DNA of 64,000 nucleotides from Oceanobacillus profundus (GTDB lineage: Bacteria; Bacillota; Bacilli; Bacillales; Amphibacillaceae), in assembly GCF_003515705.1 (NCBI RefSeq), contig NZ_QWEH01000002.1, forward strand, positions 186,001-250,000. The letters are read 5' to 3'. The translations under genes were made by a program, and so were the position numbers. The notes beneath the pieces are model-generated. The model did not search any database. It saw nothing but the letters and a program-made list of their open reading frames with translations, and was not told the DNA's origin. Position 1 is the stretch's first letter; every line of letters begins with the position of its first letter. Of the stretch, positions 9,146 to 17,133 are shown one piece after another.

Positions 9146-10045
9146 TTAGACAGGCTCTTTGTGCATGGTTGCTAGCAGTGCTATATATACGGTTAAAGCT
9201 TGGTTAAACTGCCGAACATCAATCCCAGTTTTTTCGAAAAATTTATCAATGCGATATTGTAGACTATTCCGATGCATGTAGAGTTTTTTTGCAGTGAGTG
9301 AAATATTAAGATTGCATTGGATAAACGTCCAAATGGTTTGAAGCATTTCCTCATCGTTCTTAAACTCCTTGAGTACCAAATTGCTAATTTGGTTTCGTTG
9401 CTCAAAGGGTATTTGATTTACAAGTCGGAAGGGAATGGCATCCACATATGTAATAACAGGATTATCGGAATAGCTAGCTGATATTTTTGCTAATTGTATG
9501 AAAGATAAATACTGATTAGAGAGATCTTTGAAGGCCTCTAAATAAGGACCAATAAAGAACTTCGTTTTCACATAAAGATCACTCATCAGTGTATCAACAA
9601 TTTGGTCATACGTGAGCGAATCTTCTAGCTGTACTCCCTGTTGTTCAATAAGAATTCCTTCCTGTTCATTTTCCCATAAAATAGGTATTGGATTAGAGAA
9701 AAATTCATACATTGCAGTTCTAAAAATGTTAGGCTCTATTTGATTTTTAGGAAAAGAAAAATAAACAAAGCGAAATTTTTCATGTGATGTCTCTGGCATA
9801 GAACTAGAATGATGAATTCGATTTTTCCATAATTTTTCTAAATCAGTCGGTTTTGGTATCGTAAGCTGGTATGGTGTTAAAAATGTTGAAAGCATGGCAG
9901 CATCCTTTGCGCTCAAATCGCTTTTAGCTATGCCGATAATTGCATTTGTATCTGTAACGAACCATTGATAGTCATCGGGTATTTCAGATATATTTTCATC
10001 ATAAATTAAAAAAGTAGGGAAAAAATTTTTTAGCATTTTATACAT
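9146..10045 (-). CDS. PucR/CdaR-type C-terminal helix-turn-helix protein (YxkF-like)
   Basis: A 299-residue protein. The last 60 residues form the PucR C-terminal HTH: LQTIWTFIQCNLNISLTAKKLYMHRNSLQYRIDKFFEKTGID, with the typical HRN.L.YR recognition segment. The first 230 residues show no recognised sensor domain. The position directly upstream of msmX in the same orientation matches B. subtilis yxkF-msmX and suggests a link to sugar uptake, but its target and ligand are unknown. ATG is preceded by GGAGATTTCAAG. The 84 bases before msmX contain msmX's own control region. Confidence 0.7.
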   Translation of the reverse strand: MYKMLKNFFPTFLIYDENISEIPDDYQWFVTDTNAIIGIAKSDLSAKDAAMLSTFLTPYQLTIPKPTDLEKLWKNRIHHSSSMPETSHEKFRFVYFSFPKNQIEPNIFRTAMYEFFSNPIPILWENEQEGILIEQQGVQLEDSLTYDQIVDTLMSDLYVKTKFFIGPYLEAFKDLSNQYLSFIQLAKISASYSDNPVITYVDAIPFRLVNQIPFEQRNQISNLVLKEFKNDEEMLQTIWTFIQCNLNISLTAKKLYMHRNSLQYRIDKFFEKTGIDVRQFNQALTVYIALLATMHKEPV

Positions 10046-10203
10046 CTTGAAATCTCCTTTTTCCTTATTCTATTGTTTAATTATAGCAGTCAAATACAAG
10101 TGTAAAAATATTTTTTCAAAAATAGGGTTTTTTCGTTGAGGGTATACACAGGATAAAAGCTCTGTTATAGTAACGTTAGTATTGATACTAAAGGAGGAAC
10201 ATC

Positions 10204-10560
10204 ATGCCTAATATTTATGATAGCGCATATGAATTGGAAAAAGCTATTCGTGAAAGCGAAGAATTTAAAAGTTTGAAATTAGCTTATGAAACGGTAATGA
10301 ATAATCCGAGTGCAAAGCAAATGTTCGAGGATTTCCGTGATACACAAATGAATTTACAAGAAAAGCAAATGCAAGGTTTGGATATTACAGAAGAAGAACT
10401 AGAAAAAGCGCGAGCGGTCGTTGAGGCTGTGCAAGAACATCAGGATATCTCTAAATTGATGGAAGAAGAACAACGTTTAAATCTTGCAATCAATGATATT
10501 AGTCGTATTATTACGAAGCCGTTGGAAGAACTATACGGTACTACAGATGAAACAAACTAA
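10204..10560 (+). CDS. yheA: YlbF/YmcA-family protein YheA
   Basis: A 118-residue, almost wholly helical protein of the YlbF/YmcA/YheA family (UPF0342). YlbF and YmcA form a complex that tunes RNase Y and sporulation/competence; YheA's own role is unsettled. The stretch YDSAYELEKAIRESEEF...A...V..N..A..MF.DF is characteristic. AAAGGAGG lies seven bases before ATG. It marks the start of synteny with the B. subtilis yheA-yha region. A perfect terminator follows. Confidence 0.85.
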   Translation: MPNIYDSAYELEKAIRESEEFKSLKLAYETVMNNPSAKQMFEDFRDTQMNLQEKQMQGLDITEEELEKARAVVEAVQEHQDISKLMEEEQRLNLAINDISRIITKPLEELYGTTDETN

Positions 10561-10570
10561 GAAAATACAT

Positions 10571-10604
10571 AAAAAATCCGCAGTTAATATCTGCGGATTT
10601 TTTG
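10571..10604 (+). terminator. rho-independent terminator after yheA
   Basis: Perfect stem AAAAATCCGCAG/CTGCGGATTTTT, 7-base loop, T-run. Confidence 0.85.
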
Positions 10605-10666
10605 ATTAAATATTCTTATTTGAAAGTACGCAAAGAAGCTTTTTCCTTATTTAAGAGAGTGGTGAA

Positions 10667-10852
10667 TTACCTGTGAAATAAGACAAGCTTTGCTTCCGGG
10701 CTTACGCAGCGATGTGTATGTTCGCTGTATCCTTCTTTATCCAATCGTGCCTGTCCTACCTCTTTAGCTTCTGCATCATTTGCAGCAGTAAATGATTCAT
10801 CCAGCAGTTTCTCACCCCTTGGGTCAAATACTGTTAAAGCATAGTTTCTCAT
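10667..10852 (-). CDS. yhzD: small YhzD-like protein
   Basis: A 61-residue soluble protein resembling B. subtilis YhzD in length and in the pattern LTVFDPRGEKLLDESF.AANDAEAK..G..RL..EGY.EHTHRC.S..GKL.LFHR. Its function is unknown. The ribosome binding site AGGAGGAG lies seven bases before ATG. It is convergent with yheA, as in related genomes. I am confident that it is a real gene but can say nothing of its role. Confidence 0.8.
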   Translation of the reverse strand: MRNYALTVFDPRGEKLLDESFTAANDAEAKEVGQARLDKEGYSEHTHRCVSPEAKLVLFHR

Positions 10853-11143
10853 AAAAAACTCCTCCTATTATTTATGTAATCTATATACTTAACTTTCTAG
10901 AAATTATTGCTTGCGTTGATATTGTTAATTGTTTTGTCTCTTTGTACCAGATATATAGCTAGACACATTTCGAGCATGCAGTTGCTTGTATTTGTCGCAT
11001 TTGAAAGGAACTGTGACATAATGTGCAATTATGGTTAGAGCTTATCCTCGCTCCGCTAAACCCGGCTCCCTGTTTACCACTATAATAAGTCAGCTGTATA
11101 TTCATTATAATCTAAATTTTAATACAAGTGAAAGGAAAAGGGT
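10853..11143. other. intergenic region between yhzD and the first HTH module
   Basis: A 369-base gap up to the next gene. The left part must contain the yhzD promoter (minus strand, AT-rich TATATA around 10880). I see no gene, tRNA or repeat here. The segment from 11144 on holds the operator repeats annotated separately. Confidence 0.4.
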
Positions 11144-11203
11144 GTAAAGTATGGTTGACATTACTGGTAGTGTAAAGTAAACTGTACGTAAAGTTCACTT
11201 TAC
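11144..11203 (+). promoter_or_regulatory. promoter and operators of the HTH-membrane-YhaQP operon
   Basis: TTGACA (11155-11160), 17 bases, TAAACT (11178-11183). GTAAAGT occurs at 11144-11150, 11172-11178 and 11188-11194, the last as the left arm of a 16-bp dyad GTAAAGTTCACTTTAC (11188-11203). The dyad lies just downstream of the -10, where a bound repressor would block transcription. The same GTAAAG-N4-CTTTAC pattern occurs before the second HTH module at 19260-19319. Confidence 0.6.
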
Positions 11204-11221
11204 TAAAAAATAGGAGATAGC

Positions 11222-11431
11222 ATGAAAACACTTATAAAGGAAAAACGCAAAGAGCTGGATATTACACAAGAAGAATTATCACAGAAATTAAAGGTTTCTA
11301 GACAGACGATTATATCCTTGGAAAAAGGCAAGTATAAGCCATCATTAATATTAGCACATAAGCTAGCTCAAACGTTTGACTGCACAATTGAGGAATTATT
11401 TATTTTTGAAGGGGATGAGAACATTGAGTAG
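11222..11431 (+). CDS. short XRE-type helix-turn-helix regulator
   Basis: A 69-residue, single-domain Cro/C1-type regulator: [35 protein letters not shown] covers the helix-turn-helix, and the C-terminus has the usual IEELF. No effector domain is present. GGAGA lies before ATG. The following gene overlaps its stop codon, so the two are translationally coupled, an arrangement common for small HTH repressors paired with a membrane protein. The dyad at 11188-11203 is the likely binding site. A paralogue (V[ST]RQT..EK.KY.PSL) lies at 19338. Confidence 0.85.
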   Translation: MKTLIKEKRKELDITQEELSQKLKVSRQTIISLEKGKYKPSLILAHKLAQTFDCTIEELFIFEGDENIE

Positions 11432-11741
11432 GGACTTTTTAGCAAACCCATCCGGTATTTGGGGTTTAATTGCTGCCGTAATCGTATCAATTATTATATT
11501 TTTCATTAATCGGCGCATTGGTCGAAAGAAGCATTTATTTGATGAGCGCTATCAGCAGACAAATAACCGCTCAAAGGCAAGATCCTGGGATGCAATGATC
11601 GTAGTATACCTAATAGCCTGGTTTGTTGTCATCATATTTGATGGCATTGGCTTCAGCTTTTTTTTACTAACCGCACTCTATGCTCTGCATAATGTAACTG
11701 CAATTATTACAAATTTCTTTTTTTCAACAAAGCACGAATAA
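11424..11741 (+). CDS. small membrane protein coupled to the HTH regulator
   Basis: About 105 residues with three hydrophobic segments: one near the start ([17 protein letters not shown]) and two in the C-terminal half. A cytoplasmic loop has [18 protein letters not shown], a DER motif seen in DUF2178/DUF3796-type proteins that accompany such HTH regulators. The preferred start is TTG 11424, 9 bases after AGGGG and overlapping the HTH stop codon. ATG 11415 abuts the Shine-Dalgarno and is less likely. The gap to yhaQ is only 56 bases with no terminator, so it is probably co-transcribed with the exporter. Its function is unknown. Confidence 0.6.
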   Translation: MSRDFLANPSGIWGLIAAVIVSIIIFFINRRIGRKKHLFDERYQQTNNRSKARSWDAMIVVYLIAWFVVIIFDGIGFSFFLLTALYALHNVTAIITNFFFSTKHE

Positions 11742-11797
11742 AAATGAATCAAATCTTATAAAGAATCGTATGAATACGAGAGAAGGGGGAGTTTTTT

Positions 11798-12697
11798 TTG
11801 ACATTGGTATTAAAAGACGTCACAAAACGTTTTCAAGGACACACGGCAGTAGACCGACTTTCACTTGAAATTCCAGAGAAGGAAATGTTCGGTTTTTTAG
11901 GAGGTAATGGTGCTGGTAAGACAACTACTTTCCGGATGATTCTTGGGCTATTGGATAGCTCGGAAGGGGAAATTTCTTGGAATGGTAAGCCAATCGATTA
12001 CGATAATAGTCATTTGATTGGTTATCTCCCAGAAGAAAGGGGACTTTATCCAAAACTAACCGTGAAAGAACAGTTGATTTACTTAGGAAAGTTAAGAGGA
12101 ATGAAGAAGCAAGCAATTCTTACAGAGCTCGAATACTGGCTGGAAAGATTTAAAGTACCTGAATACATGACAAAAAAAGTTGAAGAGCTATCTAAAGGGA
12201 ATCAGCAAAAGATTCAATTTATCTCAGCTGTCATTCACAAGCCCAAATTACTTATTTTAGATGAACCATTTTCAGGGCTGGATCCTGTTAATGTTGAAAT
12301 GATGAAGGAGGCAGTAATTGACCTGAAAGATCAAGGAACTTCGATTGTTTTTTCATCCCACCAAATGCATCATGTGGAGCAGCTATGTGAGAATTTGTGC
12401 ATTTTACGAAAAGGTACACCAGTTGTGCATGGATCATTAAAAGACATCAAACGCTCCTATGGAAAAAAGAACTTGATTATTCATGGAGATATCGACTTTG
12501 GTTTTTTAAAAAATTTCCAAGGTGTATCTGGATATCAAAAAGGTGCTCAAGGCTGTAAGCTGCAAATAGATAATGAGCAAGTATCCCAAGACATTCTTTC
12601 CGCAATCCAGGGAAAAGGTTTTGTTCGTAAATTTGATCTTGAAGAACCATCGCTTAATGATATTTTCATTGCGAAAGTAGGTGAAGCATATGAATAA
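11798..12697 (+). CDS. yhaQ: ABC exporter ATPase YhaQ
   Basis: A 299-residue ATPase of the NatA/YhaQ group: Walker A GGNGAGKTTT, signature LSKGNQQKIQFI, Walker B LLILDEPFSGLD and switch histidine SSHQMHH. It pairs with the permease that overlaps its 3' end. B. subtilis YhaQP is annotated as a probable sodium extrusion system by similarity to NatAB; the substrate is not proven. The start is TTG at 11798, about 8 bases after AAGGGGGAG. Its placement behind an HTH/membrane pair suggests inducible export. Confidence 0.85.
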   Translation: MTLVLKDVTKRFQGHTAVDRLSLEIPEKEMFGFLGGNGAGKTTTFRMILGLLDSSEGEISWNGKPIDYDNSHLIGYLPEERGLYPKLTVKEQLIYLGKLRGMKKQAILTELEYWLERFKVPEYMTKKVEELSKGNQQKIQFISAVIHKPKLLILDEPFSGLDPVNVEMMKEAVIDLKDQGTSIVFSSHQMHHVEQLCENLCILRKGTPVVHGSLKDIKRSYGKKNLIIHGDIDFGFLKNFQGVSGYQKGAQGCKLQIDNEQVSQDILSAIQGKGFVRKFDLEEPSLNDIFIAKVGEAYE

Positions 12698-13943
12698 ATT
12701 CTGGACTGTTTTATCCCATACATACATTACGAAGGTTAAGACAAAGTCATTTATTTTCAGTACGCTCATTACTTTGTTAATTATCGCGGGTCTTGCTAAT
12801 TTCCAAACCATTATTGACATGTTCGCTGGAGAGGAATCGGGTGAAATTGTGGTTGTGGATGAATCAGGTGTCTATACAGAAGCATTGCAACAAAGCCTTG
12901 CTGCAGCAGAAGAGGACATTGAATTAGTTCCATTTGATGGTACGGTTAACGAAGCGAAAGTGGCTGTACAAGATGGTCAATATGATGCAGTTGTGGAACT
13001 GACGGAAAACGAAGAACAAATTTTTGATGCAACGTATTTTGCGAATACTATTACAGAGTCTGGAAATCAAATGATTATTGAACAGCATTTACAACAATTA
13101 AAGATTGCCATTGCAACACAAGCCTCTGGTATTGACGAAGCAAGGATTGCGGAAATTTATGCACCAATTGCATTTGAAGCAGTTGCGCTTGATGAATCAG
13201 CAAAAACAGAGGAAGAACTCAATCAAGCGCGAGGTATTGTCTATGTCATGCTGTTTGTACTTTATATGACTGTTATGATGTACGGTCAGATGATTGCAAC
13301 GGATGTCGCTACAGAGAAATCATCAAGGGTTATGGAGATACTGATATCGAGTGCACCTCCAATTACACATATGTTTGCAAAAATAATTGGTATTGCATTA
13401 GTTGGACTGACGCAAATTGGATTATTTATTATAGTTGGTTATACGCTAATTCGTTCGAAACAGGAAGAGTTAGTCGGGGGAGTTTTCGAGTTATTTGGTG
13501 TTCAGGATACATCGCCAATGATTTTTGTTTACGCAATTGTGTTCTTTATTCTCGGTTATTTACTTTATGCAACATTAGCAGCAATGCTTGGTTCACTTGT
13601 AAGTCGAATTGAAGATGTGGGCCAATTAACGACGCCGATGATGATGTTAATTGTAATTGCCTTCATGATCGCTATTTTTGGCCTAGGGGCACCTGAGTCA
13701 ACGTTTGTAACAGTAACCTCTTATATTCCATTCTTTACACCGATGATTATGTTTTTGCGAGTTGGAATGCTTGATATTCCAATTTGGGAAGTTGCATTAT
13801 CACTGGGAATTATGGTTGGAACGATTGCCGTTCTTGCGTATATCGGTGCGAAGGTCTATAGTGGCGGCGTGCTGATGTATGGAAGATCTGGTTCATTGAA
13901 GGATTTAAAAAAGGCGCTTGTATTAGGGAAGAAAGAAAAGTAG
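12690..13943 (+). CDS. yhaP: ABC exporter permease YhaP (NatB-like)
   Basis: A 417-residue ABC-2-type permease: one N-terminal membrane segment, a large extracytoplasmic domain (about 40-170, rich in Glu/Asp), then a cluster of five or six membrane segments from about 180. The stretch DVATEKSSRVMEILISSAPP is the typical ABC-2 coupling region. ATG 12690 overlaps the yhaQ stop by eight bases and has AGGTG at proper spacing, better than GTG 12681. It forms the membrane half of the YhaQP exporter. The operon ends in a strong bidirectional terminator. Confidence 0.85.
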   Translation: MNKFWTVLSHTYITKVKTKSFIFSTLITLLIIAGLANFQTIIDMFAGEESGEIVVVDESGVYTEALQQSLAAAEEDIELVPFDGTVNEAKVAVQDGQYDAVVELTENEEQIFDATYFANTITESGNQMIIEQHLQQLKIAIATQASGIDEARIAEIYAPIAFEAVALDESAKTEEELNQARGIVYVMLFVLYMTVMMYGQMIATDVATEKSSRVMEILISSAPPITHMFAKIIGIALVGLTQIGLFIIVGYTLIRSKQEELVGGVFELFGVQDTSPMIFVYAIVFFILGYLLYATLAAMLGSLVSRIEDVGQLTTPMMMLIVIAFMIAIFGLGAPESTFVTVTSYIPFFTPMIMFLRVGMLDIPIWEVALSLGIMVGTIAVLAYIGAKVYSGGVLMYGRSGSLKDLKKALVLGKKEK

Positions 13944-13957
13944 GGCCGGAATGTAAG

Positions 13958-14001
13958 AAAGACCATTAAATCAAGTTCAGGTTTGATTTAATGGTCTTTT
14001 A
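13958..14001. terminator. bidirectional terminator between yhaP and the MFS gene
   Basis: A nearly perfect 17-bp stem AAAGACCATTAAATCAA/TTGATTTAATGGTCTTT with A and T runs on both sides. Confidence 0.85.
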
Positions 14002-14006
14002 ATAAA

Positions 14007-15236
14007 TTAAACTAAATTGCGAAATGGATGAAAGTAAAGGCGGATGAACAAAAGAGAAAATATTCCTGCAGATATAGCAAATAAAATTGGAATGGGTAGC
14101 CATTCTGCCCATAATCCAGCAATAAATAATCCAAATGGTAGGGTTAACTTCATGAGCATGGAGGATGTTCCTGCTACACGACCTAATAAATGGTTTGGCG
14201 TGAATTCTTGCCGAATCGTGAAATAGACAATATTAGAAATTGTAGTAGAAAAGGTCCGAATGGCAAGCGCAATTCCGATGGCCCACCATGTCGGTGCAAA
14301 GATAAGATAACTGACCCCGACGATATCAAAAAGTAAACAGAATGTATAAATATTGCCACGCCCAAATCTAGCGCGAATCTTACTGACTACAGCTGCACCT
14401 AAAAGGCCACCTACCGCTGAAATCGTAAACATCAACCCGATTTGTGCTTCCGTAGCACCAAGTTTATCGGTAACATAAAAAATAAGCACGCCAATGACAA
14501 GGCTTGAAGCAAAGTTGATAAATAATACAGTAATTGTTGGTGTCAGTAATGTTTTATTACGAAATAGCTCATCAATCCCTTCTTTCATATCATGCCAAAT
14601 ACTGGTTTTTTCTCTGATCTCTCTTTCCGAAACAGGAAGTTTAAAGAATTGAACACATAGAAATAAAATGAATAAGCAAAGTAAATAGATTGATAATGTG
14701 GCTGTATAGGAGAAGGCGACTAAAAATGCTCCTGCAAGCCCTGGGCCAGCTGTTTGAATCAATGTACTTACAAATGATAATTTTGCATTGGCTGAGGTCA
14801 GTTGTTCCTTCGAAATAATTTGCGGTATAACGGAATGATGGGCATTTCCAAATGTATAGCCGGCGCAGGAGAGTATGAATCCAAGGATGTATAAATGCCA
14901 AAGCTGCAGACTATTTGTGAGTAATAGAAGTACGATGCCAAATACGGAAGTGAATTGAATAAAACTTGTCAACTGCATCATCTTTTTTCGGTTAAATCGA
15001 TCGACAAGTACACCAGCAAGCATTCCGATGAAAATATTAGGGAAAAATTCAATTGCGCGCATGCTGCTCATTGCTAATGCCGATTGACTAATTTCATAAA
15101 TTAATAAGGGAATTGCTATTGTGTACATCTGTGACCCGAAACTTGAAATTATATTTCCTCCCCATAGAAGTAGAAAGTTTTTGTTTCTCCACAATGTGAG
15201 AATGTTGTCCTTGCTTTTAGCTGCTTCCATTGGCAT
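14007..15236 (-). CDS. MFS exporter, EntS/MFS_3-like
   Basis: A 409-residue, 12-TM major facilitator. LLWGGNIISSFGSQMYTIAIPLLIYEISQS and GVLVDRFNRKKMM (the motif-A loop) are typical of the MFS_3/enterobactin-exporter-like branch, which exports drugs or siderophores. The chosen start is ATG 15236 behind GGAG; a TTG at 15245 is in frame but lies on the Shine-Dalgarno. It is divergent from the SgrR-like regulator with only 106 bases between, so a regulator-transporter pair is likely. The substrate is unknown. Confidence 0.75.
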   Translation of the reverse strand: MPMEAAKSKDNILTLWRNKNFLLLWGGNIISSFGSQMYTIAIPLLIYEISQSALAMSSMRAIEFFPNIFIGMLAGVLVDRFNRKKMMQLTSFIQFTSVFGIVLLLLTNSLQLWHLYILGFILSCAGYTFGNAHHSVIPQIISKEQLTSANAKLSFVSTLIQTAGPGLAGAFLVAFSYTATLSIYLLCLFILFLCVQFFKLPVSEREIREKTSIWHDMKEGIDELFRNKTLLTPTITVLFINFASSLVIGVLIFYVTDKLGATEAQIGLMFTISAVGGLLGAAVVSKIRARFGRGNIYTFCLLFDIVGVSYLIFAPTWWAIGIALAIRTFSTTISNIVYFTIRQEFTPNHLLGRVAGTSSMLMKLTLPFGLFIAGLWAEWLPIPILFAISAGIFSLLFIRLYFHPFRNLV

Positions 15237-15342
15237 ACACTCCAACCTTTCATTGATTCTATTCCTAAAAGAAGTGTAAAATAAAAAAAGATGAATATAA
15301 AGTGAAGATTGTAAAAAAAAATGTTCACCTTTTGGAGGAAAA

Positions 15343-17064
15343 ATGAAATATATTGAACATATGAAGGTGCTAACGCGTTATTTTAATAAAAAAGAAGAAG
15401 TAGAAACAACTATCGCTCGATTAGCTGAAATTCTTAGCTGTTCTGAACGACATGTGAAAACGATTGTAAACTTCCTTCACCAAGCAGGTTACGTAGAGTG
15501 GAGAATCCAAAGAGGTCGTGGGAAGAAGCCGAAGTTAATGCTGAATTATACGCATGAAGAGGTGCATCTTAAGGAAGCGAAGCAAAGCGTAAAGATGGAA
15601 AAGTATCAAGCTGCATTCTTCATTGTGAGTCAATTAGAAAAAGAAGCACAATATACGTTCCAGGAATGGTTTAGAGGATATTTAGGAATGACCCATAAGA
15701 ATATAGAGGACAATGATTTGGACATCCTGCGATATCCTTTTTACGAAACAAAGCTATCGATGGATCCATTGTTGATCATATCAAGACATGATGCACATAT
15801 GGTTCAGCAAGTCTTTGAACGTTTAGTAGAATTTAATCGTCATACAGGACAACTGGTACCTAAAATTGCTCGCCATTTTGAAAGTCGAGATGGCAAACGA
15901 TGGGTGTTTTATTTGCATAAAGGTGTCCTATTTCACCATGGGAGAGAATTGACAAGTGAAGATGTAAGCGCAACATTGGAGCGATTTTTAAAGGAAGATA
16001 ATATTAAAGGAAATGAAATACGTATGGAGTGTGTAACAAGATATAGCATTGTGTTCCAGCTTAAGCATGCTGATTATATATTTCCGCGATATTTATCAAG
16101 CCTAAAAGCATCGATTATTCCGATTGAAGTTTTCAAGAAAGATGAAGAAGGATTTCAGAATTTACCTGTAGGTAGTGGTCCATTTCAATTAATTCGCAAT
16201 GATAATGAAATGATTCGTTTAGATGTGTTTCAGCAGTATTATGGGTTACGCCCTTGGTTGGATCGTGTGGAGGTTATAAATACACCAGCATTATTTCAAG
16301 ACGACCAATCCCATCCGTTTCGATTAACTGCACCAGATACTGCTTGGAAAGAAGTGCGCTCGATTGAAGAAGGCGCAGACTATATAACATTTAATTGCAG
16401 AAAAAGTGGGCCATTGCAGGACAGTGAATTTCGCCGGCGTATCTGCCAAATAATCGATCCTGAGCAATTTTGTTTAGAAGGAGAAATGGTTGCGCATAGT
16501 TTTCTAACGCAGAAGTCAAGAGAGCTTGACTTACCAGTAAGGAGTAATGCGAAGCAAAAGTTGGCAGGCAATGTTGAACTGAAAATCGCTGCACAGCAAA
16601 TCCGAGAAGGAGTTAACCATGAAAGAGAAGCGATGATACTCAAACAGCAATTAGAGCAAGCAGGTATAGAAGCGGAAGTAGAAATTGTAAACGCAATCCA
16701 ATTCAAGGATCCTCAGGTTATCGAGAAGTATGACTTGTTTGTTTCTGGAATTGCATTATCGGATGATCGATTACTTTCTGTTCTAACTTCCATTCATTCC
16801 AATCAATTATCCATTTTTCCATGTTTGGATGAGGACATGAAAGTATTTATTAATAAACAGGTTTCAAAAATGAAAACATTCCAAGATGAAACGGCTCGTT
16901 GGAATAGTTATTTTGAAATAGAAGATTATTTAAAAGCGCAGCATGCAATCATTTTTCTCAATCATCGTATTCATACAATTTACGAATCCGAATCAAGTCA
17001 ATATGCAAATATCGAACTCGATAGTCATGGCAGAGTTGATTATCGTGCTGTATGGAAAAAATGA
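15343..17064 (+). CDS. SgrR-like regulator: winged helix fused to a peptide-binding-protein fold
   Basis: 573 residues in two parts. Residues about 1-115 form an SgrR-type DNA-binding domain (LAEILSCSERHVKTIVNFLHQAGYVEWRIQRGRGKKPKL). Residues about 150-500 resemble family 5 solute-binding proteins (YPFYETKLSMDPLL...RHDAHMVQQVFERLVEFNRHTGQLVPKIARHFE; GKRWVFYLHKGVLFHHGRELTSEDV; LPVGSGPFQLI). There is no signal peptide, so it is a cytoplasmic sensor and not a transport receptor. Known SgrR senses sugar-phosphate stress; here the neighbour suggests control of the divergent MFS exporter. AAACCTCC-type spacing is good: TTGGAGG before ATG. Confidence 0.8.
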   Translation: MKYIEHMKVLTRYFNKKEEVETTIARLAEILSCSERHVKTIVNFLHQAGYVEWRIQRGRGKKPKLMLNYTHEEVHLKEAKQSVKMEKYQAAFFIVSQLEKEAQYTFQEWFRGYLGMTHKNIEDNDLDILRYPFYETKLSMDPLLIISRHDAHMVQQVFERLVEFNRHTGQLVPKIARHFESRDGKRWVFYLHKGVLFHHGRELTSEDVSATLERFLKEDNIKGNEIRMECVTRYSIVFQLKHADYIFPRYLSSLKASIIPIEVFKKDEEGFQNLPVGSGPFQLIRNDNEMIRLDVFQQYYGLRPWLDRVEVINTPALFQDDQSHPFRLTAPDTAWKEVRSIEEGADYITFNCRKSGPLQDSEFRRRICQIIDPEQFCLEGEMVAHSFLTQKSRELDLPVRSNAKQKLAGNVELKIAAQQIREGVNHEREAMILKQQLEQAGIEAEVEIVNAIQFKDPQVIEKYDLFVSGIALSDDRLLSVLTSIHSNQLSIFPCLDEDMKVFINKQVSKMKTFQDETARWNSYFEIEDYLKAQHAIIFLNHRIHTIYESESSQYANIELDSHGRVDYRAVWKK

Positions 17065-17069
17065 AATGT

Positions 17070-17106
17070 AACACTGCTCCCAAAGTAACGACATTGGGGC
17101 AGTGTT
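17070..17106. terminator. hairpin between the SgrR-like gene and katE
   Basis: Stem AACACTGCTCCCAA with TTGGGGCAGTGTT (one bulge). It lies between two convergent genes and could serve both; the T-tract is short. Confidence 0.6.
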
Positions 17107-17133
17107 GACAGACTTTCTTAATCAATTCAAGTA

